Below are positions 1 to 8,974 of a stretch of DNA of 64,000 nt, piece by piece. Where the stretch lies: assembly GCA_964517135.1 (NCBI GenBank), contig CAZFBA010000002.1, positions 62,001 to 126,000 of the forward strand, in the 5' to 3' direction. Source of the stretch: CAZFBA01 sp964517135. Lineage in GTDB: Bacteria > Cyanobacteriota > Vampirovibrionia > JBFMGH01. The position numbers were made by a program, and so were the translations under genes. Within the stretch, counting starts at the first letter, position 1. The number at the start of each line of letters is the position of its first letter. The notes beneath the pieces were generated by a model, which had not been told where the DNA came from, made no database searches, and saw only the letters and a program-made list of their open reading frames with translations.

Positions 1-2
1 TA

Positions 3-749
3 TGCTTGATAAGAGTGATAGAACCTCCTGTCGACCATACCAGAGATCGTAGTGTAAAGGAGTTCTTTGACGAATTTAAGGATGGCCTTTCCTATATCAA
101 GAATACACCGGTTGTTTTTAATGCTATGCTCAAGCTGGCTACGTTGTTTTCTATTATTGTGGCACTGTGTATTCTTTCTATAAGTATATCAAGTCAGATG
201 CTTTATCCTGATTCACCTGCTATGGGTGCTCAAAAGTTTGCTTATATAGTTGCTTATAGTGGCCTGGGAATGGTTATAGGTGCTGGCTTTATGGGTAAGT
301 TCTGGCGCAAACGTTCAAAGATGCTGGCAATTTTTACAGGCTTTGCTATTATAGGCTTTAGCCTCTGTGTTTTGACTGCTACTGCTCTGATACCAGAAGA
401 ATATAAGGTCTGTATACCCGGTATGAACTTTATCTTTTGTATGTCGGAAGCTTTTGATTTAACCTACAGAATGTTATATACTTACCTTGTAGCGACTGTT
501 ATTGGTTTTGGGTCAGCACTGGTTGCTATACCTGTTCAGACAATTCTACAGAGCTCTATACCTGAAAATATGAGAGGAAAAGTCTTCGGGGTTCAATTTA
601 CGTTGCTGAGTACGTCTTCTACGTTACCTGTTTTGATTGTTGCTATTGGTGCTGACTTAATTGGTGTTATTAAGATGCTTTTCATTACAGGGATTCCATT
701 ATTTTTATTTGGTATTTACGGACACTATAGAATATGGAAAAAACTTTAG
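3..749 (+). CDS. MFS transporter, C-terminal part (cut by window edge)
   Basis: The reading frame is open from the first bases of the window, so the real start lies upstream and only about 248 residues are visible. The protein is almost entirely hydrophobic, with six or seven probable membrane helices separated by short basic loops such as GKFWRKRSK. The stretch IPENMRGKVFG matches the cytoplasmic loop of major facilitator superfamily exporters (MFS_3 type). I infer the C-terminal half of an inner-membrane efflux or solute transporter with unknown substrate. Its stop codon overlaps the next gene by 16 bases, suggesting translational coupling with the glycosyltransferases that follow; a role in glycolipid or drug export is possible but unproven. 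Confidence 0.75.
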   Translation, partial: CLIRVIEPPVDHTRDRSVKEFFDEFKDGLSYIKNTPVVFNAMLKLATLFSIIVALCILSISISSQMLYPDSPAMGAQKFAYIVAYSGLGMVIGAGFMGKFWRKRSKMLAIFTGFAIIGFSLCVLTATALIPEEYKVCIPGMNFIFCMSEAFDLTYRMLYTYLVATVIGFGSALVAIPVQTILQSSIPENMRGKVFGVQFTLLSTSSTLPVLIVAIGADLIGVIKMLFITGIPLFLFGIYGHYRIWKKL

Positions 750-1972
750 AAAAAACATTAGAAAAGACAATTGAAAAGCTGCGAAATTTTTTGCTGTCTC
801 CTCACCTGACCAAACTTGACAGAACCAAGCTCAAGCCAAAAGTTTATCTCTCTGTAAGCAGTGAAGGTTATGGGCATTCAAGCAGGGCTATTGCTATTGC
901 AAGAGAGTTTAAAGAAGATGAAATACTGATAGGTTCTTATGGGTATGCTTATGAGAAGCTTAAAATGAATAACCTGCCCTGTATTGAAATACCACAGGAA
1001 TTAAAACTTATAGGGTCAGATGGCTCTTTTGATGTAGGTAAAACGATACTTAAAAACCATGCATGGGTATTGAATTTTAACCAGCTTATCCAGGAAGAAA
1101 TTGATATTATAGAAAGAGAAAGGGCTACCTGTGTTGTTGCTGATGGCCGGCTTGCACCGGTAATGGCAGCGGATAAAGTAGGTTTGCCCTGTGTGGTATT
1201 AACTAACCAGAGTGCTTTTTATCCTTTTTTTGAAAAAGACTCAGCTTTGGTGAAAATATTTGGTAAATCTTTTGAATGGGTAATGAGAACATGGTTAAGT
1301 TCTTCTGAAGAGATTTTAATACCAGATTTTCCACCTCCTTATACTGTTTGTTTGCCTAATTTAAGCACAAACTTTAGGGTTATGAAGCGTCAACGCTTTG
1401 TAGGGCCCCTGGTAGCCTGGAAGAGATCAGAAGTTGAACCGGTTAAAAAGTCATCTGACAGGCCCTATGTGGTTTGCACTCTTGGTGGGCATTCTTACCG
1501 TAGACCGTTATTTGAGACAGTTTTAAAAGTAGCAGAAACGCTTGATGATATTGATTTTGAGGTTTTTACAACCTTTGATGCTTCTGACATTCCGTCTAAT
1601 GTCACTATAAAAGGAGTTGTGCCTTTTATTGCATCTTATCTTAAGGCTGCAGACCTTATAATTACCCAGGCAGGCCATAGTACGGCGATGGAAATTTTAA
1701 CTCTCGGCAAACCGGCCTTGATTGTTCCAGATAGAAAGCAAATTGAGCAGGAAAATAACAGCAGAAGACTATGTGAACTTGGTGTAGCGACACAAATGAA
1801 ATATGATGAGCTTTCTGTTAACAATCTGGCACGTCGGGTGAAAATGATGTTAGAATCTTCTTGTTATTCAAGTGCAGCTGAGAATATGGCACAGATGGCT
1901 GAAGAAATAAATGGCACTAAACAGGCTGAAGCTGTGTTAAAGGAATACGCAAGGCGTTTAATGGCATACTAG
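734..1972 (+). CDS. GT28/MurG-like glycosyltransferase
   Basis: This 412-residue cytosolic protein has the two-domain GT-B layout of the MurG/UDP-glycosyltransferase group. Near residue 40 it has a Gly-rich loop, SSEGYGHSSRA, typical of the acceptor-side Rossmann domain. Near residue 315 the donor-site motif QAGHSTAMEILTLGKP is followed by an acidic/polar stretch, EQENN. The charged N-terminus (EKTLEKTLEKTIEK) may form a short amphipathic helix. It starts inside the end of the MFS gene and ends two bases before the next GT gene, so it belongs to the same operon. The sugar and acceptor cannot be read from sequence. It is not MurG itself, because it lacks the mur/fts context and is more divergent. 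Confidence 0.8.
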   Translation: MEKTLEKTLEKTIEKLRNFLLSPHLTKLDRTKLKPKVYLSVSSEGYGHSSRAIAIAREFKEDEILIGSYGYAYEKLKMNNLPCIEIPQELKLIGSDGSFDVGKTILKNHAWVLNFNQLIQEEIDIIERERATCVVADGRLAPVMAADKVGLPCVVLTNQSAFYPFFEKDSALVKIFGKSFEWVMRTWLSSSEEILIPDFPPPYTVCLPNLSTNFRVMKRQRFVGPLVAWKRSEVEPVKKSSDRPYVVCTLGGHSYRRPLFETVLKVAETLDDIDFEVFTTFDASDIPSNVTIKGVVPFIASYLKAADLIITQAGHSTAMEILTLGKPALIVPDRKQIEQENNSRRLCELGVATQMKYDELSVNNLARRVKMMLESSCYSSAAENMAQMAEEINGTKQAEAVLKEYARRLMAY

Positions 1973-1974
1973 AA

Positions 1975-3273
1975 GTGAAAGATCGCTTAATATTATTTTT
2001 TTTAATACTCGTTTTATGGATATTCCTTGTAGTATTTGAGGTCTATCTGGATGTTATTCCGTCAACACTTATTGTGCTGGTGTTAATAGTTCTTTATTGC
2101 GGTATTCTAGTAGTTTCACAGTTTTTATTTAAAGACAAAATAGCTCAAGCCAGAGAAAAACTCTCTGAGATAGATTATCAGCCTTCTGTAAGTGTTGTTA
2201 TTCCTGCACATAATGAAGAATTAGTTATAGAAGAAACGATAGAATGCCTTGTTAAACTTGATTATCCGAATTATAAAATACTCGTAGTTGATGATAGAAG
2301 TAAAGATAATACTGCTCAAAAAGTTCAGGCCCTTGTAGAAAAGTATAAAGACAGAGTTCAACTACATTCTAGGCCAGATGATGCTTTTCCTGGCAAATCG
2401 GCAGTACTCAATGATGCTCTTGAATTAACTGATGGCGAAGTTCTTTGTATCTTTGATGCTGATGCCAAAGTTGAACCTGATTTTCTAACAAAGATTGTGC
2501 CTTATCTGGTGGAAGAAAAAACAGCCGCAGTTCAGGCACGAAAGGTTATTATCAACAAATATACCGGTTATTTAACAAGGGTGCAGCACTATGAATATTC
2601 TATGGATAGCAATATACAGATGGGAAGAGATAGCATAAAAGCTGCAGTAGAGCTTAGAGGTAATGGAGAACTGATTAAACGTTCTGCTATTAAGGCTGTT
2701 GGGGGCTGGAATCTTTATACACTTACAGATGACCTTGATACATCAACAAAACTATATGTAGAAGGTTTTAACATAAGGTTTTGTCCTGATGTAGTCGTTA
2801 ATGAAGAAGCTTCTCCTGATTTTAAATCTATTGTTAAACAACGTAAACGCTGGGCCGAAGGTAGTATAAGAAGATACCTTGACTATTCAGACCGTATACT
2901 GACTTCCAAACACCTTTCTAAAAAGATTTCTCTCGATATGATTGCTTACTTTCTGGAATTTGTCCTACCCGTATGGCTTATTTCAGACGTTCTTATTCAA
3001 ATTGTTTCAATGATGTTTGGCAGGCCATTTGATTTTATTCAATATATTATGGTGTTAGCTGCTATAGGCCTGTTTTTTGTCAGTCTGTTATTTTTAAGTA
3101 TACGTAAACTGGAGAAATATTCTATCTTTGAGTCTCTTAAATGGTCTATTGGTACAGCTTTTTTTGTTATTGTACTATGGACAATTGTAGTTATATTAGT
3201 TGTTACAAAGATTATTTTTTCTAAAAGAGATATGAAATGGTATAAAACCGATAGAGTTGGCGTGAAAATATAA
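1975..3273 (+). CDS. Membrane-bound processive family 2 glycosyltransferase
   Basis: The 432-residue protein begins at GTG two bases after the previous stop. It has two N-terminal membrane helices (about residues 5-50), a cytosolic GT2 catalytic domain and about three C-terminal helices. Recognisable motifs are VVIPAHNEE, VVDDRSKDNT, the FDADAK metal-binding DxD-type site, GNGELIKR, the catalytic TDDLD, and QRKRW, the Q-x-x-R-W signature of processive synthases such as cellulose, hyaluronan and PgaC-type poly-GlcNAc synthases. It probably polymerises and extrudes a glycan or makes a glycolipid. It is part of the MFS-GT28-GT2-TPR transcription unit; no BcsB- or PgaB-like partner is visible, so the product stays open. 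Confidence 0.85.
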   Translation: MKDRLILFFLILVLWIFLVVFEVYLDVIPSTLIVLVLIVLYCGILVVSQFLFKDKIAQAREKLSEIDYQPSVSVVIPAHNEELVIEETIECLVKLDYPNYKILVVDDRSKDNTAQKVQALVEKYKDRVQLHSRPDDAFPGKSAVLNDALELTDGEVLCIFDADAKVEPDFLTKIVPYLVEEKTAAVQARKVIINKYTGYLTRVQHYEYSMDSNIQMGRDSIKAAVELRGNGELIKRSAIKAVGGWNLYTLTDDLDTSTKLYVEGFNIRFCPDVVVNEEASPDFKSIVKQRKRWAEGSIRRYLDYSDRILTSKHLSKKISLDMIAYFLEFVLPVWLISDVLIQIVSMMFGRPFDFIQYIMVLAAIGLFFVSLLFLSIRKLEKYSIFESLKWSIGTAFFVIVLWTIVVILVVTKIIFSKRDMKWYKTDRVGVKI

Positions 3274-3304
3274 TCCATAAAAAGCAAAGGAAATTGTTTG
3301 ATTT

Positions 3305-4870
3305 ATGTATAATAAGAAAAATAATGTAAAACCGATATTGTTTATTGCAGGTATCATAGTACTGGTAGCAATTGTATTATGGTTGATACCTAATACGGTG
3401 CTGTCACTGGATAGAATGATTAATAAAGGTGAAATGTACCAAAAATCAGGTAAAACAGCCTTAGCATTACAGGTATATCGTAAAGCTGTTGATACTTTTC
3501 CTGATAGTGCTGAGGCACATTTGCACCTGGGTAATGCTCTGCTCGATGCTAATGAGCCTGAAGAAGCTAAAAAACAATTTGAAGAGGCTGTCAGGCTAAC
3601 CAGAGATTCTAAAAATAGCTATGATGCACAGGTTGCTATGTCTACAATGCTGCTTGTAGATAGTCAGTTTGAGCAGGCAGAAAAAACCTTGCTTACGGTT
3701 GACGATCCTAAACCGGATAAAGTCAAAATAAAACTTGCAGATCTTTATGTAAAATGGGGTGACCATATTTATTCTCCTGCAACAAGGCTGGATGCTATTG
3801 AAAAGTATAAACTGGCTTTTAAAAATTATGATGACGTTGATGTTGAAGCCCAGCAAAAAGTAGAAGACAAAGTGATAAAAGTTTATATGGATATTGCAAA
3901 CGATTTTTTGACTGATAAAAAAGTCGATCAGGCTATCAATATATTGAAAGAGTCTCAGGAATTTGTTGATAACCCCCTGACACATATTAAACTGGCTGAA
4001 ATTTATAAAAAACAAAACAAACGAGATGATGCTATTGCCGAGTATGAAAAAGCTTATGAGGTAGATACTACCGGAACTTCAGCTCTTTATCTTGGTGAAT
4101 TGCTTGTAGAAAAAGGTGTTGAGCTGGCAAAGAAAAATGAAATGGATAAAGCAAAAGAACAATTTGAAAAAGCTCAGGAAGTAAACCCTAGTATTATTAT
4201 ACCTGCTGAGATTCTTTATTCTATTTCTCTGGCATCGATTAAAACTCATCTGATACCTAATACGCTTACAGATAAACTTTATCCTAAGGTAACTTTTCAG
4301 GTAAAGAATGAGGGTAAAGATCCGGTCAATTATCTTAAAGCAAAAGCTATATATTATGAGAATGGTAAGGTTGTTGGTAAAGCGGAAAAGGTTATTGCTT
4401 CTGATAAGACCCCGCTGGATGTTAAGAAAACATCTTCTCTAATTGATCTTGCTTCAGAGATGGGTGTTCCAGATATTAAGAAAACGCATGTTATACAGGC
4501 TAAAATATATCTTGCTTACGATAAACAGGATGATTGGAAGTTTGCACGATCCTTATCTTTAAGTAGGCATAAGACAGCCTTTAGTTCATCAGATGATAAA
4601 ACCTCTAAAAAGCCTCCGGCAAAGCCTAAAAAAGAACCCAAAAAGGCTGTCAGTGTTACTAAACCGCAAAAACTTGAAGATCAGGCTCATTACAGCCATA
4701 TTAAACCCGATAAAAAACAACCGTCAGAGGTTACAGCTTCTTCTTCTGGGAGTTTTTTGCCTGATAAGGTAGCTCCCCAGCCAGTTCCGCTTCCTGTGCC
4801 AGTTATGGTGCAGCCTGAACCAGGGAAGAATGTTCAACTTCCGCCTTTGAGCAACGAAAAAGAAGAATAA
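3305..4870 (+). CDS. Membrane-anchored TPR protein with Pro/Lys-rich tail
   Basis: This 521-residue protein has one N-terminal membrane helix (about residues 10-30) followed by tetratricopeptide repeats (about 35-300; for example AEAHLHLGNALLDANEPEEAK and AIAEYEKAYEVD). A beta-rich region (about 310-410) follows, with short hydrophobic segments such as YPKVTFQVKNEG. The last 100 residues are Lys/Pro-rich and probably disordered. TPRs usually scaffold protein complexes, and the anchor puts this one on the envelope side. It closes the glycosyltransferase operon and may be an assembly partner for the glycan machinery, which is inferred from position only. It ends four bases before the convergent nitroreductase gene. 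Confidence 0.75.
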   Translation: MYNKKNNVKPILFIAGIIVLVAIVLWLIPNTVLSLDRMINKGEMYQKSGKTALALQVYRKAVDTFPDSAEAHLHLGNALLDANEPEEAKKQFEEAVRLTRDSKNSYDAQVAMSTMLLVDSQFEQAEKTLLTVDDPKPDKVKIKLADLYVKWGDHIYSPATRLDAIEKYKLAFKNYDDVDVEAQQKVEDKVIKVYMDIANDFLTDKKVDQAINILKESQEFVDNPLTHIKLAEIYKKQNKRDDAIAEYEKAYEVDTTGTSALYLGELLVEKGVELAKKNEMDKAKEQFEKAQEVNPSIIIPAEILYSISLASIKTHLIPNTLTDKLYPKVTFQVKNEGKDPVNYLKAKAIYYENGKVVGKAEKVIASDKTPLDVKKTSSLIDLASEMGVPDIKKTHVIQAKIYLAYDKQDDWKFARSLSLSRHKTAFSSSDDKTSKKPPAKPKKEPKKAVSVTKPQKLEDQAHYSHIKPDKKQPSEVTASSSGSFLPDKVAPQPVPLPVPVMVQPEPGKNVQLPPLSNEKEE

Positions 4871-4874
4871 TATA

Positions 4875-5528
4875 TTAGAAAGGGTCTTTGTATTTGTTAT
4901 ATGAGACAATCTGATCAAAGTTTTTTCTTGTTTTAGGTGGTTTCTCCCCGTCAGGGTATCCTATAACAAGCAGGGCTACTATGAATGTGGTTCCATCAAG
5001 GTTTAGTTTTTCTTTGACCTGCTGATAAACATCCAGATTGGATTTAGTTAAGGGGTTACCTATTGCCCCTATAACGCAGCATGCCAGACCCTGATTTTCT
5101 GTTTCTAATGTCATGTAGGCTATAGCGTAAGTTACTTCTTCAGTAGTCCTCATTAATACAGCTTCTTCACTGATTTTCATAGGGTTAAATGTTGGTGAAT
5201 TAAGCAAAAAATCAATTTTTTCTTTGGTTATATTTGGTCTTGTTATTATTATTTCTTTATAATTGTCGTCTTCCCATGAATCTGTAGTGCCACAGCAAAC
5301 AATTAATGTATGAGCTTTTGTAACGTGGGGTTGATCAAAAGAAAGCTTTCCTAGAAGCTTTATAGTTTCTGGATCCTGAACGACTATAAAATGCCAGGGC
5401 TGCACATTTACCCAGGATGGTGCAAGTCTGCCTGCTTCTAATATAGCTTTTAATTGATCTTTTGAGGGTTTTTTATCTGTAAACTTTCTAACACAGGCTC
5501 TTTCTTTGATTAATTGTGTTAATTCCAT
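4875..5528 (-). CDS. Nitroreductase family FMN-dependent oxidoreductase
   Basis: The 217-residue sequence has the nitroreductase fold signature: an N-terminal basic R-A-C-V-R-K-F motif for FMN phosphate binding, then LEAGRLAPSWVNVQPWHFIVV, and a C-terminal VIGYPDGEKPP segment ending in a basic tail. Family members use NAD(P)H to reduce nitro groups, quinones or flavins; the physiological substrate cannot be predicted. A strong AGGAGG ribosome site sits seven bases upstream of the ATG. The gene is convergent with the TPR gene to the left and is apparently a single-gene unit. Confidence 0.88.
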   Translation of the reverse strand: MELTQLIKERACVRKFTDKKPSKDQLKAILEAGRLAPSWVNVQPWHFIVVQDPETIKLLGKLSFDQPHVTKAHTLIVCCGTTDSWEDDNYKEIIITRPNITKEKIDFLLNSPTFNPMKISEEAVLMRTTEEVTYAIAYMTLETENQGLACCVIGAIGNPLTKSNLDVYQQVKEKLNLDGTTFIVALLVIGYPDGEKPPKTRKNFDQIVSYNKYKDPF

Positions 5529-5755
5529 TGTTTACCTCCTGTTTTTCTGTGCCGGTTATGATCTTAACATACAGGCGTTGTTGTGTCATCTAAATACTTA
5601 AAATGCCTGTTAATAGACATTTTTAATTTATAAACCCTATTCTTGCCTTATGATAAATTGTTGTTTAAGCTTTTTTATGTATATAAAGCTTTTAATGCAA
5701 GCTTGATGCCTTATCAGTAATCCTGGTATTGTTGTTAATTGTTTATGATTATGGT

Positions 5756-6013
5756 TTATGTAAGGTATTTATTTGAGTATTCAAGATGAAGATCTTTTGA
5801 AATTTGTTTAATCTCGTTCCAGAAAGAGTCTATTTCGTCTGTTGTTGATGATGCATTGAATATAACTATAAGAGAACCAGAGTCATAGTTTATATTGTCC
5901 ATTTGAAGGTCAATAATGTTTATATTATAGGTCCCAAATATGCGTGTTATTTGAGCTACCATTAAAACTTCTAGCTTACCTTTAAAAGTAAGTTGTATTT
6001 TTTCAGTATTCAT
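5756..6013 (-). CDS. Small ACT-like domain protein
   Basis: This 85-residue protein has an alternating strand/helix pattern (IQLTFKGK, LVAQITRIFGTYNINIIDLQMD, GSLIVIFNA, DEIDSFWNEIKQISKDL) resembling the beta-alpha-beta-beta-alpha-beta ACT fold, used as an amino-acid-sensing or dimerisation module. I chose the ATG at 6013, ten bases after the upstream stop; a longer version would start at TTG 6043 and overlap that gene. It is the last gene of the LCP-TPR-ACT unit. The ACT call rests on secondary-structure impression only and could be wrong; no ligand is implied. Confidence 0.55.
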   Translation of the reverse strand: MNTEKIQLTFKGKLEVLMVAQITRIFGTYNINIIDLQMDNINYDSGSLIVIFNASSTTDEIDSFWNEIKQISKDLHLEYSNKYLT

Positions 6014-6023
6014 TATTATTAGG

Positions 6024-6797
6024 TTACTGAAGTTGGGGTACAAGTCTTACCTTTTCTGTGAAACCTATTTGTTGAAGTATTTCATAGGATTTTAAGCCTA
6101 GTTCTGTCCTTGGTTGAGATTTAATGACTTCAATGAAGTACTTAATAGCTTTTTTTTCGTTGTTTTCAGCGAGGTATATAAGTGCTAATTGATAGAATGC
6201 TTTATCTCTGAGTAGTGCTGAATCCAGAGCGATTCTTTTTTCAACCTGAGCCTGGTTTTTCGCTGATTCAATCGAATTGAGTTTTCTGAATAATTGTATA
6301 TGATATTCTGTTAATTCTGTTAGCCATTCACTGGTGGGTTCTACAATAGCTTTAGCTTCTGCAATTCTATTGTTTTTAAGGAGTTCTTTGCTTTTTTCCA
6401 GTTGTTGATAAGGTGCTGCCAGCCCGAGAGGATTATTGGGGTCTGCAATTGGGCTAATAGCAGGTTCCTGTGTTGTTGTTTTAATATCTTCTATTACTGG
6501 TTCGGCATGTGATTCTTCTGGCTGGTCAAAAGGGCTTGAGCTGGAATCTATTTTGAAAGGAGAAGTTTCTGGTATACTTTCTGTATCACTGTCATCGGTC
6601 ATTTCTTCTGTGTCAGATGTTTCACTGAAAGGAGATGAAATTTCTGCATCAGACTGTAGTTTTGTGGGTTCTCCGATTGTGTCAAGTGGTTTATTAGCTG
6701 CAATAGCTTGATTATTTATGCTTAAAATCAATAATAACCCCAGTATAATATTTATGTTGAAATATTTTGTTTCAGGTTTAAAAAGTTTATAATTCAT
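6024..6797 (-). CDS. Secreted TPR-containing protein
   Basis: This 257-residue protein has an N-terminal signal peptide (hydrophobic core IILGLLLILSINNQAIAA, probable cleavage after the AIAA region). A long acidic Ser/Thr/Glu/Pro-rich linker (about residues 38-120) precedes a C-terminal TPR-like helical domain (about 125-250; QLEKSKELLKNNRIAEAKAI and FYQLALIYLAENNEKKAIKYFIEV). A GGAGGAG ribosome site precedes the ATG. It lies 14 bases after the LCP gene and is probably co-transcribed, which suggests a periplasmic scaffold associated with wall- or glycan-attachment activity. The exact role is unknown. Confidence 0.7.
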   Translation of the reverse strand: MNYKLFKPETKYFNINIILGLLLILSINNQAIAANKPLDTIGEPTKLQSDAEISSPFSETSDTEEMTDDSDTESIPETSPFKIDSSSSPFDQPEESHAEPVIEDIKTTTQEPAISPIADPNNPLGLAAPYQQLEKSKELLKNNRIAEAKAIVEPTSEWLTELTEYHIQLFRKLNSIESAKNQAQVEKRIALDSALLRDKAFYQLALIYLAENNEKKAIKYFIEVIKSQPRTELGLKSYEILQQIGFTEKVRLVPQLQ

Positions 6798-6811
6798 TTC
6801 TCCTCCTTGTT

Positions 6812-8101
6812 TTATTCTTTTCCAAGAACTATTGTAAAATCACTGGGGGCACATAAGACCTCTTCAGGGGTTATAAATAGGGGGGCTTCTTTCAATTTAG
6901 TGGTATTTTCTCTAAGAATACGTGATTCCCCTATTGATGCTTTTGATGTATGTGCTATTATCTTTGTTTGAGATTCTTTAGTTTTATTTTTACAAACTAC
7001 TTTATAGTTATAGCTTTCGAGTTCAGAAACAAAGTCTTCAATGTTTTCATTTTCGAGTGTATTATATAAAATGCTTAATGTAATTTCTTCTGTATCAGAC
7101 TTTTTCTGATTAGTGACCTGCTCAAAACCATATACCATTCGATCTATAAGTATTTGAGACTTGTTTACATCTATTAACCAGTAGCTGATTGCACTGTTTT
7201 GTGATGGATATCCTGGTAGTGTTGCAACTTGAACTTTATCAAAGTTTATTTCTTTCACAAATCCGGCTATTTTCATCATTTGAGCAAGGCTCATATCTGT
7301 TAGCATATACTTTTTAGATAGTTCAATAAGTTGAGGTATTTTTAAAACAATAGAAGGGCTTTTAATTCTGTTTAATGCGCCTTTAAGGAACCATTGCTGG
7401 CGCTTTATACGTCCTATATCTCCTTCGGCATCGTGCCTGTAACGTAAAAACATTTCTGCTTTATCACCGTTGAGGAGTTGTTTGCCGGGTTCCAGGTCTA
7501 TATAAAGTTTGCCTGCACGGTCAGTATATTTCATTTTTTTGTCAACGTAGACTTCTACGCCACCAAGAGCATTTACAAGCTCTTTAAGTCCGTCGTAGTT
7601 TATGATAACGTAGTGGTCAATCTTTATACCCAGGGTTTGTTCGACAGTTTTAACGGCAAGTTCCGGCCCGCCATAGGCGTGAGCTGCATTAATTTTGTCT
7701 ATTCCTTTATTGTCAGCTAGAAATACCTTGCTATCACGGGGTATGGAGATAGCGTTGGCAGTTTTATTTTTGGGATCCAGTATTACTACAATCATAGTAT
7801 CTGTTCTGGTGGCTTTAAAAGGATCAGTTTTTGGGCCGTTAGAATCAACTCCCATTGCCAGTATAATGGTCTTATCTTTAATTTTTGGTAGTGCTGGTCC
7901 GGTTGAACCTGATTGAAAAATATTGATACTACCGGGTATGTTTTGGGTAATCTCTTTTATTGATGGATGCCATGTAATATGAATAACCCAGATGATTGCT
8001 GCACTTATTATAAAGCTTATTAAAATAGTTATAAACCACCAACCAAGAGAAAAATCATTGTGTCTATTGTGTGAAAGTTTAGGTTCGTTAATCATTTTCA
8101 T
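6812..8101 (-). CDS. LytR-CpsA-Psr (LCP) family protein with LytR_C domain
   Basis: The 429-residue protein has a short cytosolic N-terminus, one membrane helix (about residues 20-42) and an extracytoplasmic LCP domain. LCP hallmarks are present: TRTDTMIVVILDP, NAISIPRDS, KINAAHAYGGPE, GVEVYVDK and FLRYRHDAEGDIGRIKRQQ, whose Arg/Asp residues bind the pyrophosphate of lipid-linked glycans. The C-terminal 90 residues (ITLSILYNT and onward) match the LytR_C type. LCP enzymes transfer glycopolymers from a polyprenyl carrier to peptidoglycan or to protein. It heads an operon with the secreted TPR and ACT-like genes. No teichoic-acid genes are visible here, so the transferred polymer is unknown. 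Confidence 0.9.
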   Translation of the reverse strand: MKMINEPKLSHNRHNDFSLGWWFITILISFIISAAIIWVIHITWHPSIKEITQNIPGSINIFQSGSTGPALPKIKDKTIILAMGVDSNGPKTDPFKATRTDTMIVVILDPKNKTANAISIPRDSKVFLADNKGIDKINAAHAYGGPELAVKTVEQTLGIKIDHYVIINYDGLKELVNALGGVEVYVDKKMKYTDRAGKLYIDLEPGKQLLNGDKAEMFLRYRHDAEGDIGRIKRQQWFLKGALNRIKSPSIVLKIPQLIELSKKYMLTDMSLAQMMKIAGFVKEINFDKVQVATLPGYPSQNSAISYWLIDVNKSQILIDRMVYGFEQVTNQKKSDTEEITLSILYNTLENENIEDFVSELESYNYKVVCKNKTKESQTKIIAHTSKASIGESRILRENTTKLKEAPLFITPEEVLCAPSDFTIVLGKE

Positions 8102-8173
8102 TATTTTTCGTTAATTTTAAACCGGCATGTAATAATCTTTTATCTGCTGAGAATGAGTTTTTATAAGCCTTTT

Positions 8174-8246
8174 AGCGGGTGACGAGTCTCGAACTCGCGA
8201 CACCTAGCTTGGGAAGCTAGTGCTCTACCAACTGAGCTACACCCGC
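8174..8246 (-). tRNA. tRNA-Gly (anticodon CCC)
   Basis: Read on the minus strand, the 73-nt sequence folds as a full cloverleaf. It has a GCGGGTG/CACCCGC acceptor stem, a D-arm with TAGCTCAGTTGGTAGAGC, an anticodon stem CTAGC/GCTAG around loop TTCCCAA (anticodon CCC, decoding GGG), and a T-arm with TTCGAGA. The discriminator base is U and no CCA is encoded. Confidence 0.95.
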
Positions 8247-8266
8247 AAGCTACTTATAACCCTTAT

Positions 8267-8295
8267 AAATTAACACTATACAGCTGTTATGTCAA
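8267..8295 (-). promoter_or_regulatory. Probable sigma-70-type promoter of tRNA-Gly
   Basis: On the minus strand a perfect TTGACA (8295-8290) is followed, after a 17-base spacer, by TAATTT (8272-8267), about 20 bases before the tRNA 5' end. The -35 matches consensus and the -10 has the conserved first TA and final T. Confidence 0.6.
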
Positions 8296-8504
8296 TTGAG
8301 TAAGGTCTTTTTCTCTTTACAATAACGAAACTTTACTTCTCTTAATGCCTGAAAGATATTTATCAGTCGATGTTTTGCTGATATTTTGTTATAAGAAATG
8401 AATCCTAAATTTTTTTATAAATTTCTTTGGAAAATGTAACAATTATAATTATTTAATGTCATAATAAATATAACTTTAATTACGAAGTCTGGAGGATCTT
8501 TCTA

Positions 8505-8834
8505 GTGAATTTAGCGCAGTTAAACCAGTTTTTGACTACTTTTTTCTTGAATGTTGAGTTGACCTGGCGTTTGTTTTTTGACTTAAAGGTACCTTTGTTA
8601 ACCAAACTGGTTTTCATATCGTTACTTAGTATATACGTTGTGTGTCCTGTTGATCTTATACCGGACTTTTTGCCTGTATTGGGGCAGGTAGATGACGTAT
8701 TAATCTTTGTATTTTTTATGCTTCAGTTTGTTAAAGCCTGTCCAGAAAATGTTGTAGAATATCACAAACAAGCTATTCTCAGCGGTGATTGGAAAATAGG
8801 AGTATTCAAACACCTTACAGGCATTTCAAGATAA
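8505..8834 (+). CDS. YkvA/DUF1232 family small membrane protein
   Basis: This 109-residue protein starts at GTG, eight bases after a GGAGGA ribosome site. Its core, LLSIYVVCPVDLIPDFLPVLGQVDDVLI, is the DUF1232 signature: a Pro-Asp-Leu-Ile-Pro-Asp motif flanked by hydrophobic helices. The family is widespread and poorly characterised, and usually membrane associated. It appears to be a single gene between tRNA-Gly and the HEAT-repeat lipoprotein. Confidence 0.8.
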   Translation: MNLAQLNQFLTTFFLNVELTWRLFFDLKVPLLTKLVFISLLSIYVVCPVDLIPDFLPVLGQVDDVLIFVFFMLQFVKACPENVVEYHKQAILSGDWKIGVFKHLTGISR

Positions 8835-8974
8835 TTAAAACACTATTTTGCACTCTATTAACTTAACGTACTTAATGTTAGGTGATTTGTGCTGTACTTT
8901 ATGCATAATCTGCCTTTATAATAATATTGTTGATATGTTTAATGTTAAATCAAGCTACACCGGGAGATCTTATA

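Noticed and set aside
5660..5700. AAGCTT-rich inverted repeat as a terminator or mobile element end
   Set aside because: The stem is only about 7 bp with a long loop, there are no matching ends elsewhere, and its orientation does not fit a gene end well.
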